Assembly: GCA_050633525.1 (NCBI GenBank)
Contig: JBOEGR010000015.1
Location: forward strand, 37,071 to 101,070
Direction: 5' to 3'
Length of the DNA: 64,000 nt
From: CANLBN01 sp050633525
Lineage (GTDB): Bacteria; Pseudomonadota; Gammaproteobacteria; Pseudomonadales; Cellvibrionaceae
The notes under the pieces are model-generated. The model was not told the DNA's origin and did no database searches. It worked only from the letters and a program-made list of their open reading frames with translations. Of the stretch, positions 1-8,602 are shown in pieces (position 1 is the stretch's first letter; each line of letters starts with the position of its first letter). Position numbers and translations under genes: made by a program.

Positions 1-399
1 GCGGTTTATCCCGATGCGGCTGTCCTAGTCCACCCTGAGTCTCCGCGTTCTGTGATTGCCATAGCTGATGTTGCTGGCTCTACCTCTCAATTGATTGCTG
101 CAGCAAAAGACCTGCCTAATAAGCAACTTATTGTGGCAACCGATGAAGGCATCTTCTATAAAATGAAGCAGCTTAACCCTGATAAGGAGTTCTTAATTGC
201 ACCTACCGCGGGTAGTGGTGCCACGTGCCGTAGTTGTGCTAATTGCCCTTGGATGGCGATGAATAGTTTGGAGAAAATTATTCATGCCTTAGAAGAGGGG
301 ACAGATGAAATTCATGTCGATCCCGAATTGGGCAAAAAGGCCATGAAACCTTTACAGAGAATGTTAGATTTTAAGGCCAATAAACTGTCCTTAGATTAA
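1..399 (+). CDS. nadA: Quinolinate synthase A, C-terminal part (cut by window edge)
   Basis: Reading frame 1 is open from the first base, so only the last 132 residues are present. NadA condenses iminoaspartate with dihydroxyacetone phosphate to quinolinate, the precursor of NAD, using a 4Fe-4S cluster. The fragment keeps the hallmark C-terminal cluster motif CRSCANCPWM (about 54 residues from the end) and the preceding APTAGSGATC segment, which identify the family clearly. The stop at 397-399 is followed by a 136-base gap before speA, so the two are probably separate units. The start and the first two cluster cysteines lie outside the window. Confidence 0.95.
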   Translation, partial: AVYPDAAVLVHPESPRSVIAIADVAGSTSQLIAAAKDLPNKQLIVATDEGIFYKMKQLNPDKEFLIAPTAGSGATCRSCANCPWMAMNSLEKIIHALEEGTDEIHVDPELGKKAMKPLQRMLDFKANKLSLD

Positions 400-535
400 T
401 ATTATTTGATCGCAAATTAATCTATAAAAGCACTTTTCAAACAAACAATTTTGTGGGAAAGTGCGCCCTTCTGTACAACCTCGTTTTACCTGTATTACCT
501 GAACACAGTATTACCCGAACATAGAGTACCCCATA
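400..535. other. nadA-speA intergenic region with imperfect hairpin
   Basis: The region holds an imperfect inverted repeat around 428-465 (GCACTTTTC pairing with GGAAAGTGC). No T-tract follows, so it is a poor intrinsic terminator. It could equally be a leader structure for speA. No clear promoter boxes were assigned. Confidence 0.25.
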
Positions 536-2503
536 TTGAAAAGCATTCCCCTCGAGCATTGGACTAAAAGTGATGCTGAATCCCTGTATGGCATCAATAA
601 CTGGGGCGCAGACTACTTTAGCCTTTCAGACCAAGGTGAGGTGGAAGTCGTTGTGCCCACTGAGTCTGGTGAATCCCGTGTTGCTTTTAAGTCGATTATT
701 GACGCCATGCGTGAACGGGATCTGGAAATGCCCGTTCTACTGCGTATTGAAAACTTATTAGATCACCGCATCAGTTGCCTAAATAAAGCCTTTGCCAAAG
801 CCATTCGCGAGGCAAACTATCAGAATGTCTACCGTGGTGTATTCCCCATTAAGGTCAATCAACAGCATCAGGTCATTCAAGAGATCAGTTATTTTGGCTC
901 GCGCTATAACCATGGTTTAGAAGCCGGTAGCAAGGCGGAATTGATTATAGCGCTTGCCCATATTACGGATGACGATAGTTATATTATTTGCAATGGCTAC
1001 AAAGATGCTGAATTTATTGACTTGGGGCTGCACGCAATCAAATTAGGCGTAAAGTGCTTTTTTGTGATTGAAACGCCCTCAGAAGTGCCAACCATTATCG
1101 CACGCAGTCAGGCCCTCGGTATTCGACCTATATTAGGCGTACGTTTAAAGTTGGCATCAAAAGTCGATGGTCATTGGAGTGAAGATAGTGGCGACCGCAG
1201 TATTTTTGGCTTGAATACCATTCAATTAATGTCATTGATGGACGAGTTAAAGCAGGCGGATATGTTGGACTGTTTGCAATTGATTCATTTCCACCTAGGC
1301 TCACAAATCCCTAATATTCGCAATATTCGTAGTGGCATGTTGGAAGCGTGTCGTTACTATGTTGAGTTGGTCAAAGAAGGCGTTCCACTACAGTATATGG
1401 ATTTAGGTGGTGGTCTTGCCGTTGATTACGATGGCAGCCAAAGCAGCGATGCTCACAGTATGAACTATGGCCTAAGTGAATATTGCTCAGATGTGGTTGA
1501 AGCCATTATGGAATCGCTAGACCCACTGAATATCCCGCATCCGGTTATCATCACGGAATCGGGTAGAGCTACCATTGCTTATTCCTCTGTATTGTTATTC
1601 AACATTTTGGACGTGAGTCATTTTGATCCTTCTCCTTCTATCTTAGCTTGTGGCTCAGACTTAGTTTGCGATTCAGACCAGCACGAAATGGTGGGTAATT
1701 TGATTGCTGTTTCGAGAGAGCTTCAATCTAAAGATCGTAAGGACAAGAACCTCAATGTAAGCCGTTTGCAAGAAAGTTATAACGATGCCATACACTATCG
1801 CGATGAACTGAGAGAATTATTTCGGCGTGGGCAAGTGTCTTTGAGAGAGCGAGCGATAGGAGAAAATAGTTTTCTCGTCGCCATGCAAGGTATTGTTAAT
1901 GCTTTACCTGCTCTCGATCGCATTCCAGCCGAATTAGAAAATCTAGGTGAAGAACTAGCGGATATTTACTACGGTAACTTTAGTGTTTTTCAGTCTTTAC
2001 CCGATGCTTGGGCAATTGATCAGGTCTTTCCTATTATGCCTATCCATCGGCTTAATGAAGCGCCAACGCGCGAAGCCATTATCGCGGACCTCACTTGTGA
2101 TTGTGATGGGAAAATTGATTGGTTTGCGTCGTCCGACGGCAGTAAAAAACGTACTCTCCCTTTGCACCCCTTGCAAGCGGATGAGGAATATTACCTTGGC
2201 GTTTTCTTAGTAGGCGCATATCAAGAAACCCTCGGTGATTTGCATAATTTATTTGGTGATACCAACGTCGTTAGTATTCGCATTAATAGCGATAATGGTT
2301 TTGATGTTGTGAATGAATTTCATGGTGATAGCATTGCGGATGTATTAAGTTACGTGGAGTATGAGCCGCAAAATCTAAAGAAACAGTTCCGTAATATTGC
2401 TGAGCATGCGGTAAAAGCAGGAAAGATTTCGGTTGCCGATCGGCAGCGTATGTTAAAAGATTTTAGTGATAGCCTGAATGGTTATACTTACTATGAAGAT
2501 TAA
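536..2503 (+). CDS. speA: Biosynthetic arginine decarboxylase
   Basis: PLP-dependent decarboxylase that converts arginine to agmatine, the first step of polyamine synthesis. The 655-residue length matches the biosynthetic SpeA family. Visible are the PLP-lysine segment (FPIKVNQQHQVIQEI, about residue 105), HFHLGSQIPNI, the glycine-rich MDLGGGLAVDYDG and the ITESGRA phosphate-binding region, and a late CDSD motif in the position of the catalytic cysteine. The start is TTG at 536. It is preferred over the internal ATG near 708 because the first 50 residues (WTKSDAESLYGINNWGADYF) look like the conserved SpeA amino terminus. It heads a four-gene same-strand polyamine cluster ending with agmatinase. 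Confidence 0.95.
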   Translation: MKSIPLEHWTKSDAESLYGINNWGADYFSLSDQGEVEVVVPTESGESRVAFKSIIDAMRERDLEMPVLLRIENLLDHRISCLNKAFAKAIREANYQNVYRGVFPIKVNQQHQVIQEISYFGSRYNHGLEAGSKAELIIALAHITDDDSYIICNGYKDAEFIDLGLHAIKLGVKCFFVIETPSEVPTIIARSQALGIRPILGVRLKLASKVDGHWSEDSGDRSIFGLNTIQLMSLMDELKQADMLDCLQLIHFHLGSQIPNIRNIRSGMLEACRYYVELVKEGVPLQYMDLGGGLAVDYDGSQSSDAHSMNYGLSEYCSDVVEAIMESLDPLNIPHPVIITESGRATIAYSSVLLFNILDVSHFDPSPSILACGSDLVCDSDQHEMVGNLIAVSRELQSKDRKDKNLNVSRLQESYNDAIHYRDELRELFRRGQVSLRERAIGENSFLVAMQGIVNALPALDRIPAELENLGEELADIYYGNFSVFQSLPDAWAIDQVFPIMPIHRLNEAPTREAIIADLTCDCDGKIDWFASSDGSKKRTLPLHPLQADEEYYLGVFLVGAYQETLGDLHNLFGDTNVVSIRINSDNGFDVVNEFHGDSIADVLSYVEYEPQNLKKQFRNIAEHAVKAGKISVADRQRMLKDFSDSLNGYTYYED

Positions 2504-2563
2504 AGGCATCTCTGATTATTCGAGGTTAATCAGGTATTCTTAAACGGTAAAAAGGGTTTGATA

Positions 2564-3769
2564 ATGACAAAAATTGTGATTATAGGTGCAGGCGGTGTTG
2601 GTGGTGTTGTTACTCACAAATGCGCGCAAGTCGCCGAGGTATTTAGTGATATTACTTTAGCTAGTCGTACACTATCAAAATGCGAAAAAATTGCTGAACA
2701 AGTGAAAAAAAGCACGGGAAGAGAGATTAAAGTTGCAAAAATTGATGCTGATAATGTCGATGAACTCAGTGCATTCTTACAAGGTGAAAACCCCTTTATG
2801 GTGATCAACGTTGCATTACCGTATCAGGACTTATCTATCATGGATGCGTGCCTCAATGCAGGCGTCCACTATTTAGATACGGCTAATTATGAGCCCCCCG
2901 AAGAAGCCAAATTTGAATATAAATGGCAATGGGCCTATCAAGAAAAATTTGAAAAAGCAGGCTTAATGGCACTATTGGGTTCTGGTTTTGATCCTGGTGC
3001 GACCAATATGTTTACTGCTCATATTGCCAAACACCATTTTGATGAAATTCATGAATTAGATATTATTGATGTCAATGGCGGTGATCATGGTCATCCTTTT
3101 GCTACTAACTTTAACCCTGAAATTAATATTCGTGAAGTAAGTGCAGAATGTCGGCATTGGGAAAATGGTGAGTTTGTGACCACGCCGGCCATGTCAAAAA
3201 AGGCTGAGTTTACTTGTCCAGAAGGTGTAGGAAGCTACTCTATTTATCGAATGTATCATGAAGAGTTAGAGTCTTTAAGCAAGCATTATCCTTCATTAAA
3301 GCGAGCGCAATTTTGGATGAGTTTCTCAGATAACTACCTTAAACATTTAGACGTGCTTGAGAATGTAGGGATGACGGGCATTGAAGCGATAGATTTTCAG
3401 GGTACTAAGATTGTTCCTATTCAATTTTTAAAAGCCTTACTGCCTGACCCCGCCAGCCTTGGCCCTCGCACCAAAGGTAAAACCTGTATCGGTTGTATTG
3501 TTAAAGGGATAAAAGACGGCCAAGAAAAAACGGTGTATACCTATAATATTTGCGACCATGAAGCCTGTTATGCAGAGGTTAAATCACAAGCGATTTCGTA
3601 TACAACCGGTGTGCCTGCCATGATTGGCGCTAAAATGATGGCGGAAGGTCAATGGATGAAACCCGGTGTTTGGAATATGGAGCAACTTGACCCAGATCCG
3701 TTTATGGACGATATGAATCGCTATGGTTTGCCATGGACAACGATCGAATTAGATTCTTTTAAACTATAA
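2564..3769 (+). CDS. Carboxynorspermidine/carboxyspermidine dehydrogenase (saccharopine dehydrogenase-like)
   Basis: NADPH-dependent enzyme that joins a diamine (putrescine or diaminopropane) to aspartate semialdehyde, giving carboxyspermidine or carboxynorspermidine. The protein opens with a Rossmann motif (IVIIGAGGVGGVV) and contains GSGFDPGATNMFTAH, typical of the saccharopine-dehydrogenase-like CANSDH family; 401 residues is the family size. ATG at 2564 is chosen over an in-frame TTG two codons earlier because AAAAAGGG at about 2549-2556 is then well spaced. It sits between speA and the matching decarboxylase, which fixes the role. Whether the natural substrate is putrescine or diaminopropane cannot be read from the sequence, but the flanking speA and speB favour putrescine. 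Confidence 0.9.
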   Translation: MTKIVIIGAGGVGGVVTHKCAQVAEVFSDITLASRTLSKCEKIAEQVKKSTGREIKVAKIDADNVDELSAFLQGENPFMVINVALPYQDLSIMDACLNAGVHYLDTANYEPPEEAKFEYKWQWAYQEKFEKAGLMALLGSGFDPGATNMFTAHIAKHHFDEIHELDIIDVNGGDHGHPFATNFNPEINIREVSAECRHWENGEFVTTPAMSKKAEFTCPEGVGSYSIYRMYHEELESLSKHYPSLKRAQFWMSFSDNYLKHLDVLENVGMTGIEAIDFQGTKIVPIQFLKALLPDPASLGPRTKGKTCIGCIVKGIKDGQEKTVYTYNICDHEACYAEVKSQAISYTTGVPAMIGAKMMAEGQWMKPGVWNMEQLDPDPFMDDMNRYGLPWTTIELDSFKL

Positions 3770-3794
3770 ACTATCAAACAATAGCCTATCGCTA

Positions 3795-4973
3795 ATGGAA
3801 TCTTACACCTTTAAACATTTTGACTCGAGCCGTGTACCTTCGCCTTGCTTTGTGATTGATGAGGTCGTAGTCGAGAACAACCTACGAATATTGAACCGCC
3901 TTCAGGAAGAGAGCGGGGCAAAGATATTAGCGGCACTTAAAGCGTTTTCTTGTTGGCACCTAGGTGAGTTGAGCCAACGTTATCTCTCGGGTATTTGTGC
4001 GAGCGGTTATCATGAGGCACAGCTAGGTTATGATGAATATACCTGCCAAGGTAAACAAGGCGAGGTACATGTTTTTTCATCTGCTTTTAGTGATAATGAA
4101 TTCCAAAAGACAGTCCCGCTAGCCGATCATATTATTTTTAATAGTTTTTCCCAATGGCAACGATTTAAACAGCGGGCTATTTGTGTCAAACAAGAAAAAG
4201 ATATTGATTTTGGTTTACGCATTAATCCAGAACACTCTGAAGGCAGTACAGCGATTTATGATCCTTGTGCTGCAGGCTCACGTTTGGGTATTCCTATTAG
4301 TCAATTTTCAGATCAAGATTTAGAGGGTATTAGTGGTTTACACTTTCATACACTTTGTGAGCAGGGCTTAATTCCCTTAAAGCGTACTTTGGCGGCAGTT
4401 GAAGAAAAATTCGCGGATTATTTGCCGCAAATGCAGTGGGTGAACTTTGGTGGCGGCCATCATATTTCTCATCCTGATTATGATGTTGATGGTCTCATAC
4501 AGTTAATCAGAACATTTGCAAAAAAATATCAAGTCCAAGTATACCTAGAACCGGGTGAAGCAATTGCAATTCGCTCGGGTGTGTTAGTTGCTGAAGTGCT
4601 AGATATAATGCAAACAGACCGAACACACGCTATTTTAGATACCTCTGCAACCTGCCATATGCCCGATACCTTAGAAATGCCTTACCGAGCATATATTGCT
4701 AACAGTGGCCTAATGGATGAAAAGCAACACCCTTACCGTTTGGGCGGTATGACGTGTTTAGCCGGCGATATTATTGGCGACTATAGTTTTGATAAGCCCT
4801 TACAAATAGGGGATCGCCTTCTATTTGATGATATGAGTCATTATACGATGGTGAAAACCTCGACCTTTAATGGTGTTCAGTTACCCGCTATTGCGATTTG
4901 GAATTCAAAAACGAATACGCTAAAAACACTAAAAGAATTTACACATGACGACTTTAAGCATCGTCTATCGTAA
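3795..4973 (+). CDS. nspC: Carboxynorspermidine/carboxyspermidine decarboxylase
   Basis: PLP-dependent fold-III decarboxylase that removes the carboxyl group of carboxy(nor)spermidine to give (nor)spermidine. Visible are the PLP lysine context AALKAFSCW (about residue 48), HTLCEQ, the glycine-rich WVNFGGGHHISHPDYD, LEPGEA, and the carboxy-terminal DDMSHYTMVKTSTFNG. The 392-residue length fits NspC. It starts 25 bases after the dehydrogenase gene and 26 bases before agmatinase, so the operon arrangement is clear. The symbol follows the Vibrio gene; in this context the product may be spermidine rather than norspermidine. Confidence 0.92.
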   Translation: MESYTFKHFDSSRVPSPCFVIDEVVVENNLRILNRLQEESGAKILAALKAFSCWHLGELSQRYLSGICASGYHEAQLGYDEYTCQGKQGEVHVFSSAFSDNEFQKTVPLADHIIFNSFSQWQRFKQRAICVKQEKDIDFGLRINPEHSEGSTAIYDPCAAGSRLGIPISQFSDQDLEGISGLHFHTLCEQGLIPLKRTLAAVEEKFADYLPQMQWVNFGGGHHISHPDYDVDGLIQLIRTFAKKYQVQVYLEPGEAIAIRSGVLVAEVLDIMQTDRTHAILDTSATCHMPDTLEMPYRAYIANSGLMDEKQHPYRLGGMTCLAGDIIGDYSFDKPLQIGDRLLFDDMSHYTMVKTSTFNGVQLPAIAIWNSKTNTLKTLKEFTHDDFKHRLS

Positions 4974-4999
4974 CAACTAAAAAAGCAACGATTCAGCAT

Positions 5000-5884
5000 A
5001 TGACCAGTTCATCTCCGTCTTCACTTTATCCTCACTTTCTGAGTTCAGAAATAGGGCAGGGCAAACCAGAGTCTTCTTTTTTTCATGTGATTCCTGTCCC
5101 TTATGAAGAAAGTGTCTCTTATGGTGGTGGCACAGGCTTGGGCCCAAGGGCTATTTTGAACGCATCGGATCAACTAGAAGTATGGGATGGTAAAAGTAAA
5201 CCAGCAGACTTAGGTATTTATACTGCAGATCCAGTCGATTGCTCTAATGAGGCAGGAGAGGTAATCGAAGATATTGCCGCTGCGGTTAAGAATACCTTAG
5301 CAATGGATAAGATGCCTGTGGTGTTAGGTGGGGAACACACCGTCACATGGGGTGTGATAAAAGGTTTTTTAGAATCCGGCTTCAAGGATAACATTGGGGT
5401 AGTACAAATTGATGCTCATGCCGACCTTCGCCATGCTTATGAAGGGAACCTCTTTAGCCATGCCTCAGTGATGAAACGTATTGTTGAACAAGGTGTGCCT
5501 TTATATCAGCTCGGGGTTCGCGCCTATTGCGAAGAAGAAATGCAAGCACGCAAGGAGTTTGATGTGCACTCTATTGATGGTGATGTGATCGTGCCTCAGC
5601 AGCTGCAAACGATTACTTTGCCAGATGATTTTCCTGAGTATGTTTTTTTTACACTAGACATTGATGGTATGGACCCTTCGGTTTTTCCCTCAACCGGCAC
5701 CCCTGTACCAGGTGGTTTGGGCTGGTATCAAACCTTGAGTTTATTTGAAAGTGTTGCTCAACAACGAAAAATTGTCGGCTTCGATATTATGGAGTTTGCC
5801 CCTATTAAAGGGTTTCATGCATACGATTTTGCAGCAGCATTGCTAACTTATAAGATGATGGGGATAGTGCAGCGAAATAATTAA
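5000..5884 (+). CDS. speB: Agmatinase (ureohydrolase family)
   Basis: Hydrolyses agmatine to putrescine and urea, linking SpeA to the carboxyspermidine step. All three metal-binding signatures of the arginase/agmatinase family are present: GGEHTVTWG (about residue 111), QIDAHADLRHAYEG (about 138) and FTLDIDGMDPSVFPSTGTP (about 218), with the usual di-manganese Asp/His ligands. The amino-terminal PVPYEESVSYGGGTGLGPRA is also typical. Last gene of the polyamine operon; 294 residues is normal. No strong Shine-Dalgarno was seen before the ATG at 5000. Confidence 0.94.
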   Translation: MTSSSPSSLYPHFLSSEIGQGKPESSFFHVIPVPYEESVSYGGGTGLGPRAILNASDQLEVWDGKSKPADLGIYTADPVDCSNEAGEVIEDIAAAVKNTLAMDKMPVVLGGEHTVTWGVIKGFLESGFKDNIGVVQIDAHADLRHAYEGNLFSHASVMKRIVEQGVPLYQLGVRAYCEEEMQARKEFDVHSIDGDVIVPQQLQTITLPDDFPEYVFFTLDIDGMDPSVFPSTGTPVPGGLGWYQTLSLFESVAQQRKIVGFDIMEFAPIKGFHAYDFAAALLTYKMMGIVQRNN

Positions 5885-5910
5885 TGACGAAAAAAATTGA
5901 TACTTTTCTG

Positions 5911-5956
5911 CTTAATACCCACTCTAATTTATATTAAGAATCAAAGTGGGCTTAAG
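5911..5956. other. Inverted repeat downstream of speB
   Basis: CTTAA-TA-CCCACT (5911-5923) can pair with AGTGGG-C-TTAAG (5945-5956), leaving a 21-base loop. There is no T-run, so it is a possible transcript-end or processing structure rather than a textbook terminator. It ends 18 bases before the MITE begins. Confidence 0.3.
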
Positions 5957-5973
5957 ACATTTGCTTGTATTTA

Positions 5974-6236
5974 GGAAGCTCTGAATAAGTCTAAATACCC
6001 TCTGCGCAATCTGGCGAGTTTTCTGTCTAGGCGATCATAGCAGCGAATGGCCTTGGTCCTTCGTAAGATGATCAACGACGACAGATAGTTCGCCAGGCAG
6101 CGCCCTTCGGGGAGTTCAGGCAATCTCGCTGGCGGCGTTGTGCTTTTTCGCCGGGCAACCAGCCCGCCTGTAAAACACGCCTTGCCAGCAACATTGCCTG
6201 AGCTCCAGAGCGTGTTTAGACTTGTTCAGAGTTTCC
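5974..6236. mobile_element. IS5-like miniature inverted-repeat element (MITE), 263 bp
   Basis: The ends are imperfect inverted repeats: GGAAGCTCTGAATAAGTCTA at 5974-5993 against the complement of TAGACTTGTTCAGAGTTTCC at 6217-6236 (18 of 20 match). Both sides are flanked by TTTA (5970-5973 and 6237-6240), a likely 4-bp target duplication. The ends resemble the terminal repeats of the IS5 group (which start GGAAGGTGCGAA). No coding frame fills it. Internally there are two nested imperfect palindromes: CTGGCGAGTTTTCTGTC near 6012-6028 with its partner near 6081-6104, and TTCAGGCAATC near 6116 with GATTGCCTGAGCTC-like sequence near 6192-6205. The right duplication overlaps the stop codon of the next gene. 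Confidence 0.8.
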
Positions 6237-6237
6237 T

Positions 6238-7146
6238 TTAGTTAATGATATAAGCGTCAAGTCTCTCGCTAAACATCATCGGCACTAATAACTGATTATT
6301 CCACGAGCTAATATCCGCTGCGTTTTTACCGGCGTTAAAGACAAGTGAGGTAGTTTCATTCTGATAGCGATATACATTCCCATTTATCCAATCGTTAAAA
6401 TAAATCACACCAGCTATTTTTGTGATGCCATCGAGATTGCCAATGTTCTGAGCACCTTTTAAGGGCGTTATTTCAGCTGATGAGATGTTAATTGAAAAGA
6501 GTCCGCCCAATACGGTGGTGCTAAAGTCATCTTGTAAACCTTCGCCCCATGTGCCGAGAATTAAGGTTGATGTTGCTTGATCGAAATAAAGGCCATTAGG
6601 ATGGGGGATAGTCTTGGCACTAATCCATTGCTCAATCTTTTGATTTTTTAATCGATAAATACCACCCGCTAACATATCACTGACATAGACATTCCCTTGT
6701 GTATCCGTGGCAATATCATTCAGCATTTTACTGCCATTCACTTTAATGGATTGATGCAGCTGGCCTTTTTCAATATCGATAATATGCAGGGTTTGTAAGT
6801 CAGCCACATACAGCCAATTGCCTTTATGTGCCATGCCTTTAGGGGCGTTTAAACCGGTAATCCATTCCTTTTCTAAAATAGCCCCTTTAGGCGAGACCCG
6901 GCTAATGTAGCCTTTGCCATTAGCTTCTAAAGGTTGCCCGTTCATATTACTGACATACAGTTCTTTTGTAGTTTCGTTTGCCAATACTGATTCAGGCTGG
7001 AGAAACCCCTGCTGTTGCCATAGCTCCTGAGGTTTAAGCACCTGAGGTTTAAGTACCTGGGATTTAAGCGCTTGGGGCTTATCAGCATGGCTAAGTTGTG
7101 TGGTGACACTGAGGACGACGAGTGCGGTGGAGATAAAGAATTTCAT
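6238..7146 (-). CDS. Secreted SMP-30/NHL-type beta-propeller protein
   Basis: A 302-residue exported protein. The start at 7146 is chosen because it begins an evident signal peptide (MKFFISTALVVLSVTTQLSHA); a longer frame would run into the divergent regulator. The mature part has repeated blades with YVSNMNG, LYVADLQTLHIIDI, NVYVSDMLAGGIYRL and VIYFNDWINGNVYRY, as in SMP-30/gluconolactonase or NHL proteins. No catalytic assignment is possible. Residues just after the signal peptide form a pentapeptide repeat (LKPQV-like) encoded by a 15-bp tandem repeat. The stop codon abuts the MITE. It is divergently transcribed from the XRE regulator, which may control it. Confidence 0.7.
   Translation of the reverse strand: MKFFISTALVVLSVTTQLSHADKPQALKSQVLKPQVLKPQELWQQQGFLQPESVLANETTKELYVSNMNGQPLEANGKGYISRVSPKGAILEKEWITGLNAPKGMAHKGNWLYVADLQTLHIIDIEKGQLHQSIKVNGSKMLNDIATDTQGNVYVSDMLAGGIYRLKNQKIEQWISAKTIPHPNGLYFDQATSTLILGTWGEGLQDDFSTTVLGGLFSINISSAEITPLKGAQNIGNLDGITKIAGVIYFNDWINGNVYRYQNETTSLVFNAGKNAADISSWNNQLLVPMMFSERLDAYIIN
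7026..7081. repeat. 15-bp tandem repeat, about 3.7 copies, in coding sequence
   Basis: Units CCTGAGGTTTAAGCA (7026), CCTGAGGTTTAAGTA (7041), CCTGGGATTTAAGCG (7056) and a decayed fourth. On the minus strand they encode (Q-V-L-K-P)n just after the signal peptide of the SMP-30-like protein. The copy number could vary between strains. Confidence 0.85.
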
Positions 7147-7233
7147 TTTTTGCCTGTTAGGTTGAAAGTAGGCATTAATTGTTATATTTTTGATACCAAA
7201 TTTAAATGGTTTTGAGTCAAGGTGTCTTTTTTT

Positions 7234-7258
7234 GATACCTTTGCTTTGTTGAGGTATC
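7234..7258. promoter_or_regulatory. Candidate operator: GATACC-N13-GGTATC palindrome
   Basis: An inverted repeat GATACC (7234-7239) / GGTATC (7253-7258) ends 3 bases before the regulator's ATG, and its right arm overlaps the likely ribosome-binding GAGG. A further direct copy TTTTTGATACC lies at 7187-7197, nearer the divergent gene. The placement suggests autoregulation by the XRE protein. This is inference from position only. Confidence 0.4.
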
Positions 7259-7261
7259 GAT

Positions 7262-8020
7262 ATGAGTAAAAACGTTGTTCGGCTCTCTTTGTTTGATCTG
7301 ATAAAAAAGGCAATGAAGGTCAAGGGCTATACCTATGCATGGTTGGCAAAACAGCTAGATGTTAGCGAAATATCAGTAAAGCGCTTATTTAAGGATAAAG
7401 ATTGTAAAACCAGTCGTTTACTCGATATCTGTGAGATCTTAGATCTAGATTTAGCTGATTTATTGGCTATGCAAAAGCGAGCGCGGCAAGCACCCCAGCA
7501 TTTACCTCTGGATTTAGAGCTGGCTTTAGGGGAGGATCGCAGTTTATTTGTATTGTTTATATTGTTGATCTCGCAATTGAGCCTGCCCGATATTCGCGCG
7601 CATAGCCAGATGGATGAAGCGACTTTTTATCTTAAATTACGTCGCCTCGAAAAATTGGGCTTAATAGAATTACTTGATAATGAGCGCTTTCGGTTTTGTG
7701 TGTCGCTGCCTATTCAATGGCGTTTGGACGGAGCTTTGGCTTCAGCTATTAAACAAGCGAACCTGAATTATCTCGCTCACTGCTTTGACCATGAAGCAGA
7801 ACCTGAATATCAATTCTTTACATTAAGCCGATTAATGACAGAAGCGAGTATGCAAGAAATAAAAGATGAATTAGAGCGTGTAAAACAGCGTTTTGACTAT
7901 TTAGCATTTCAAGATCAGTTGTTTTATAAAGTAGAAGAGTTGAATTTATATAAGCTTGTCTCCGCTGCGGGTGCCTTCCCAGTCACGGATATGTTTCCTT
8001 TAACAAATATACGGAAATAG
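7262..8020 (+). CDS. XRE-family transcriptional regulator
   Basis: A 252-residue protein with an amino-terminal Cro/C1-type helix-turn-helix (about residues 10-65: IKKAMKVKGYTYAWLAKQLDVSEISVKRLF, recognition helix around SEISVKRLF). The rest contains a second winged-helix-like stretch around residues 95-140 (LPDIRAHSQMDEATFYLKLRRLEKLGLI). A GAGG ribosome-binding sequence precedes the ATG. It is divergent from the SMP-30-like gene, and palindromic GATACC sites lie between the two. The target genes are unknown; the neighbouring divergent gene is the obvious candidate. Confidence 0.8.
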   Translation: MSKNVVRLSLFDLIKKAMKVKGYTYAWLAKQLDVSEISVKRLFKDKDCKTSRLLDICEILDLDLADLLAMQKRARQAPQHLPLDLELALGEDRSLFVLFILLISQLSLPDIRAHSQMDEATFYLKLRRLEKLGLIELLDNERFRFCVSLPIQWRLDGALASAIKQANLNYLAHCFDHEAEPEYQFFTLSRLMTEASMQEIKDELERVKQRFDYLAFQDQLFYKVEELNLYKLVSAAGAFPVTDMFPLTNIRK

Positions 8021-8083
8021 ATGTATTAATACCATTTCACTCAGTAGAATGAAGGTTTATTTTTTATTTTCTAGGAATATTGT

Positions 8084-8542
8084 GTGAATAATAATGATGT
8101 ATTGCGCCGCCTTCGGTATATTTTGGACTTAAATGATTCAAAAATGATGTCTATTTTTAAATTGGCTGACGTTGATGCTGACAGGGATCAGGTGAGTGCT
8201 TGGCTTAAGCGAGATGATGATGCTGCATTTCAAAAATGTCATGATAAACAGTTGGCTACTTTTTTAAATGGCTTAATTAATTATAAACGTGGTAAAAAAG
8301 AAGGTGAGCAGCCTAAGCCAGAGAAGAAGTTGACAAACAATCTCATTATGAAAAAGTTGAAGATTGCGTTTGAGCTAAAAAGTGATGATGTCATCGAAGT
8401 GATTACACTAACGGGCTTGAGATTAAGCCCTCATGAGCTCAGCGCATTTTTTCGTAAGCCGGATCATAAACACTATCGAGAGTGTAAGGATCAAGTGCTA
8501 CGTAATTTTCTGCAAGGCTTACAGGCTCAATATCGCCCCTGA
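8084..8542 (+). CDS. DUF1456 family protein (YehS-like)
   Basis: A 152-residue protein made of two copies of the DUF1456 module: NNDVLRRLRYILDLNDSKMM in the first half, and NNLIMKKLKIAFELKSDDVI with LRLSPHELSAFFRKPDHKHY in the second. This matches the E. coli YehS family, whose function is not established. GTG at 8084 is used as start, with AGGAA at 8073-8077 as ribosome-binding site; the family's amino terminus (xNNDxLRxLRYxxDLxD) begins right there. It stands alone after the XRE gene. Confidence 0.9.
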   Translation: MNNNDVLRRLRYILDLNDSKMMSIFKLADVDADRDQVSAWLKRDDDAAFQKCHDKQLATFLNGLINYKRGKKEGEQPKPEKKLTNNLIMKKLKIAFELKSDDVIEVITLTGLRLSPHELSAFFRKPDHKHYRECKDQVLRNFLQGLQAQYRP

Positions 8543-8602
8543 TGCAATATGAATGTTCTGTTAATGGCTCCCTTAAAAATTGAAATAATCCCGTAGAAAA
8601 TA

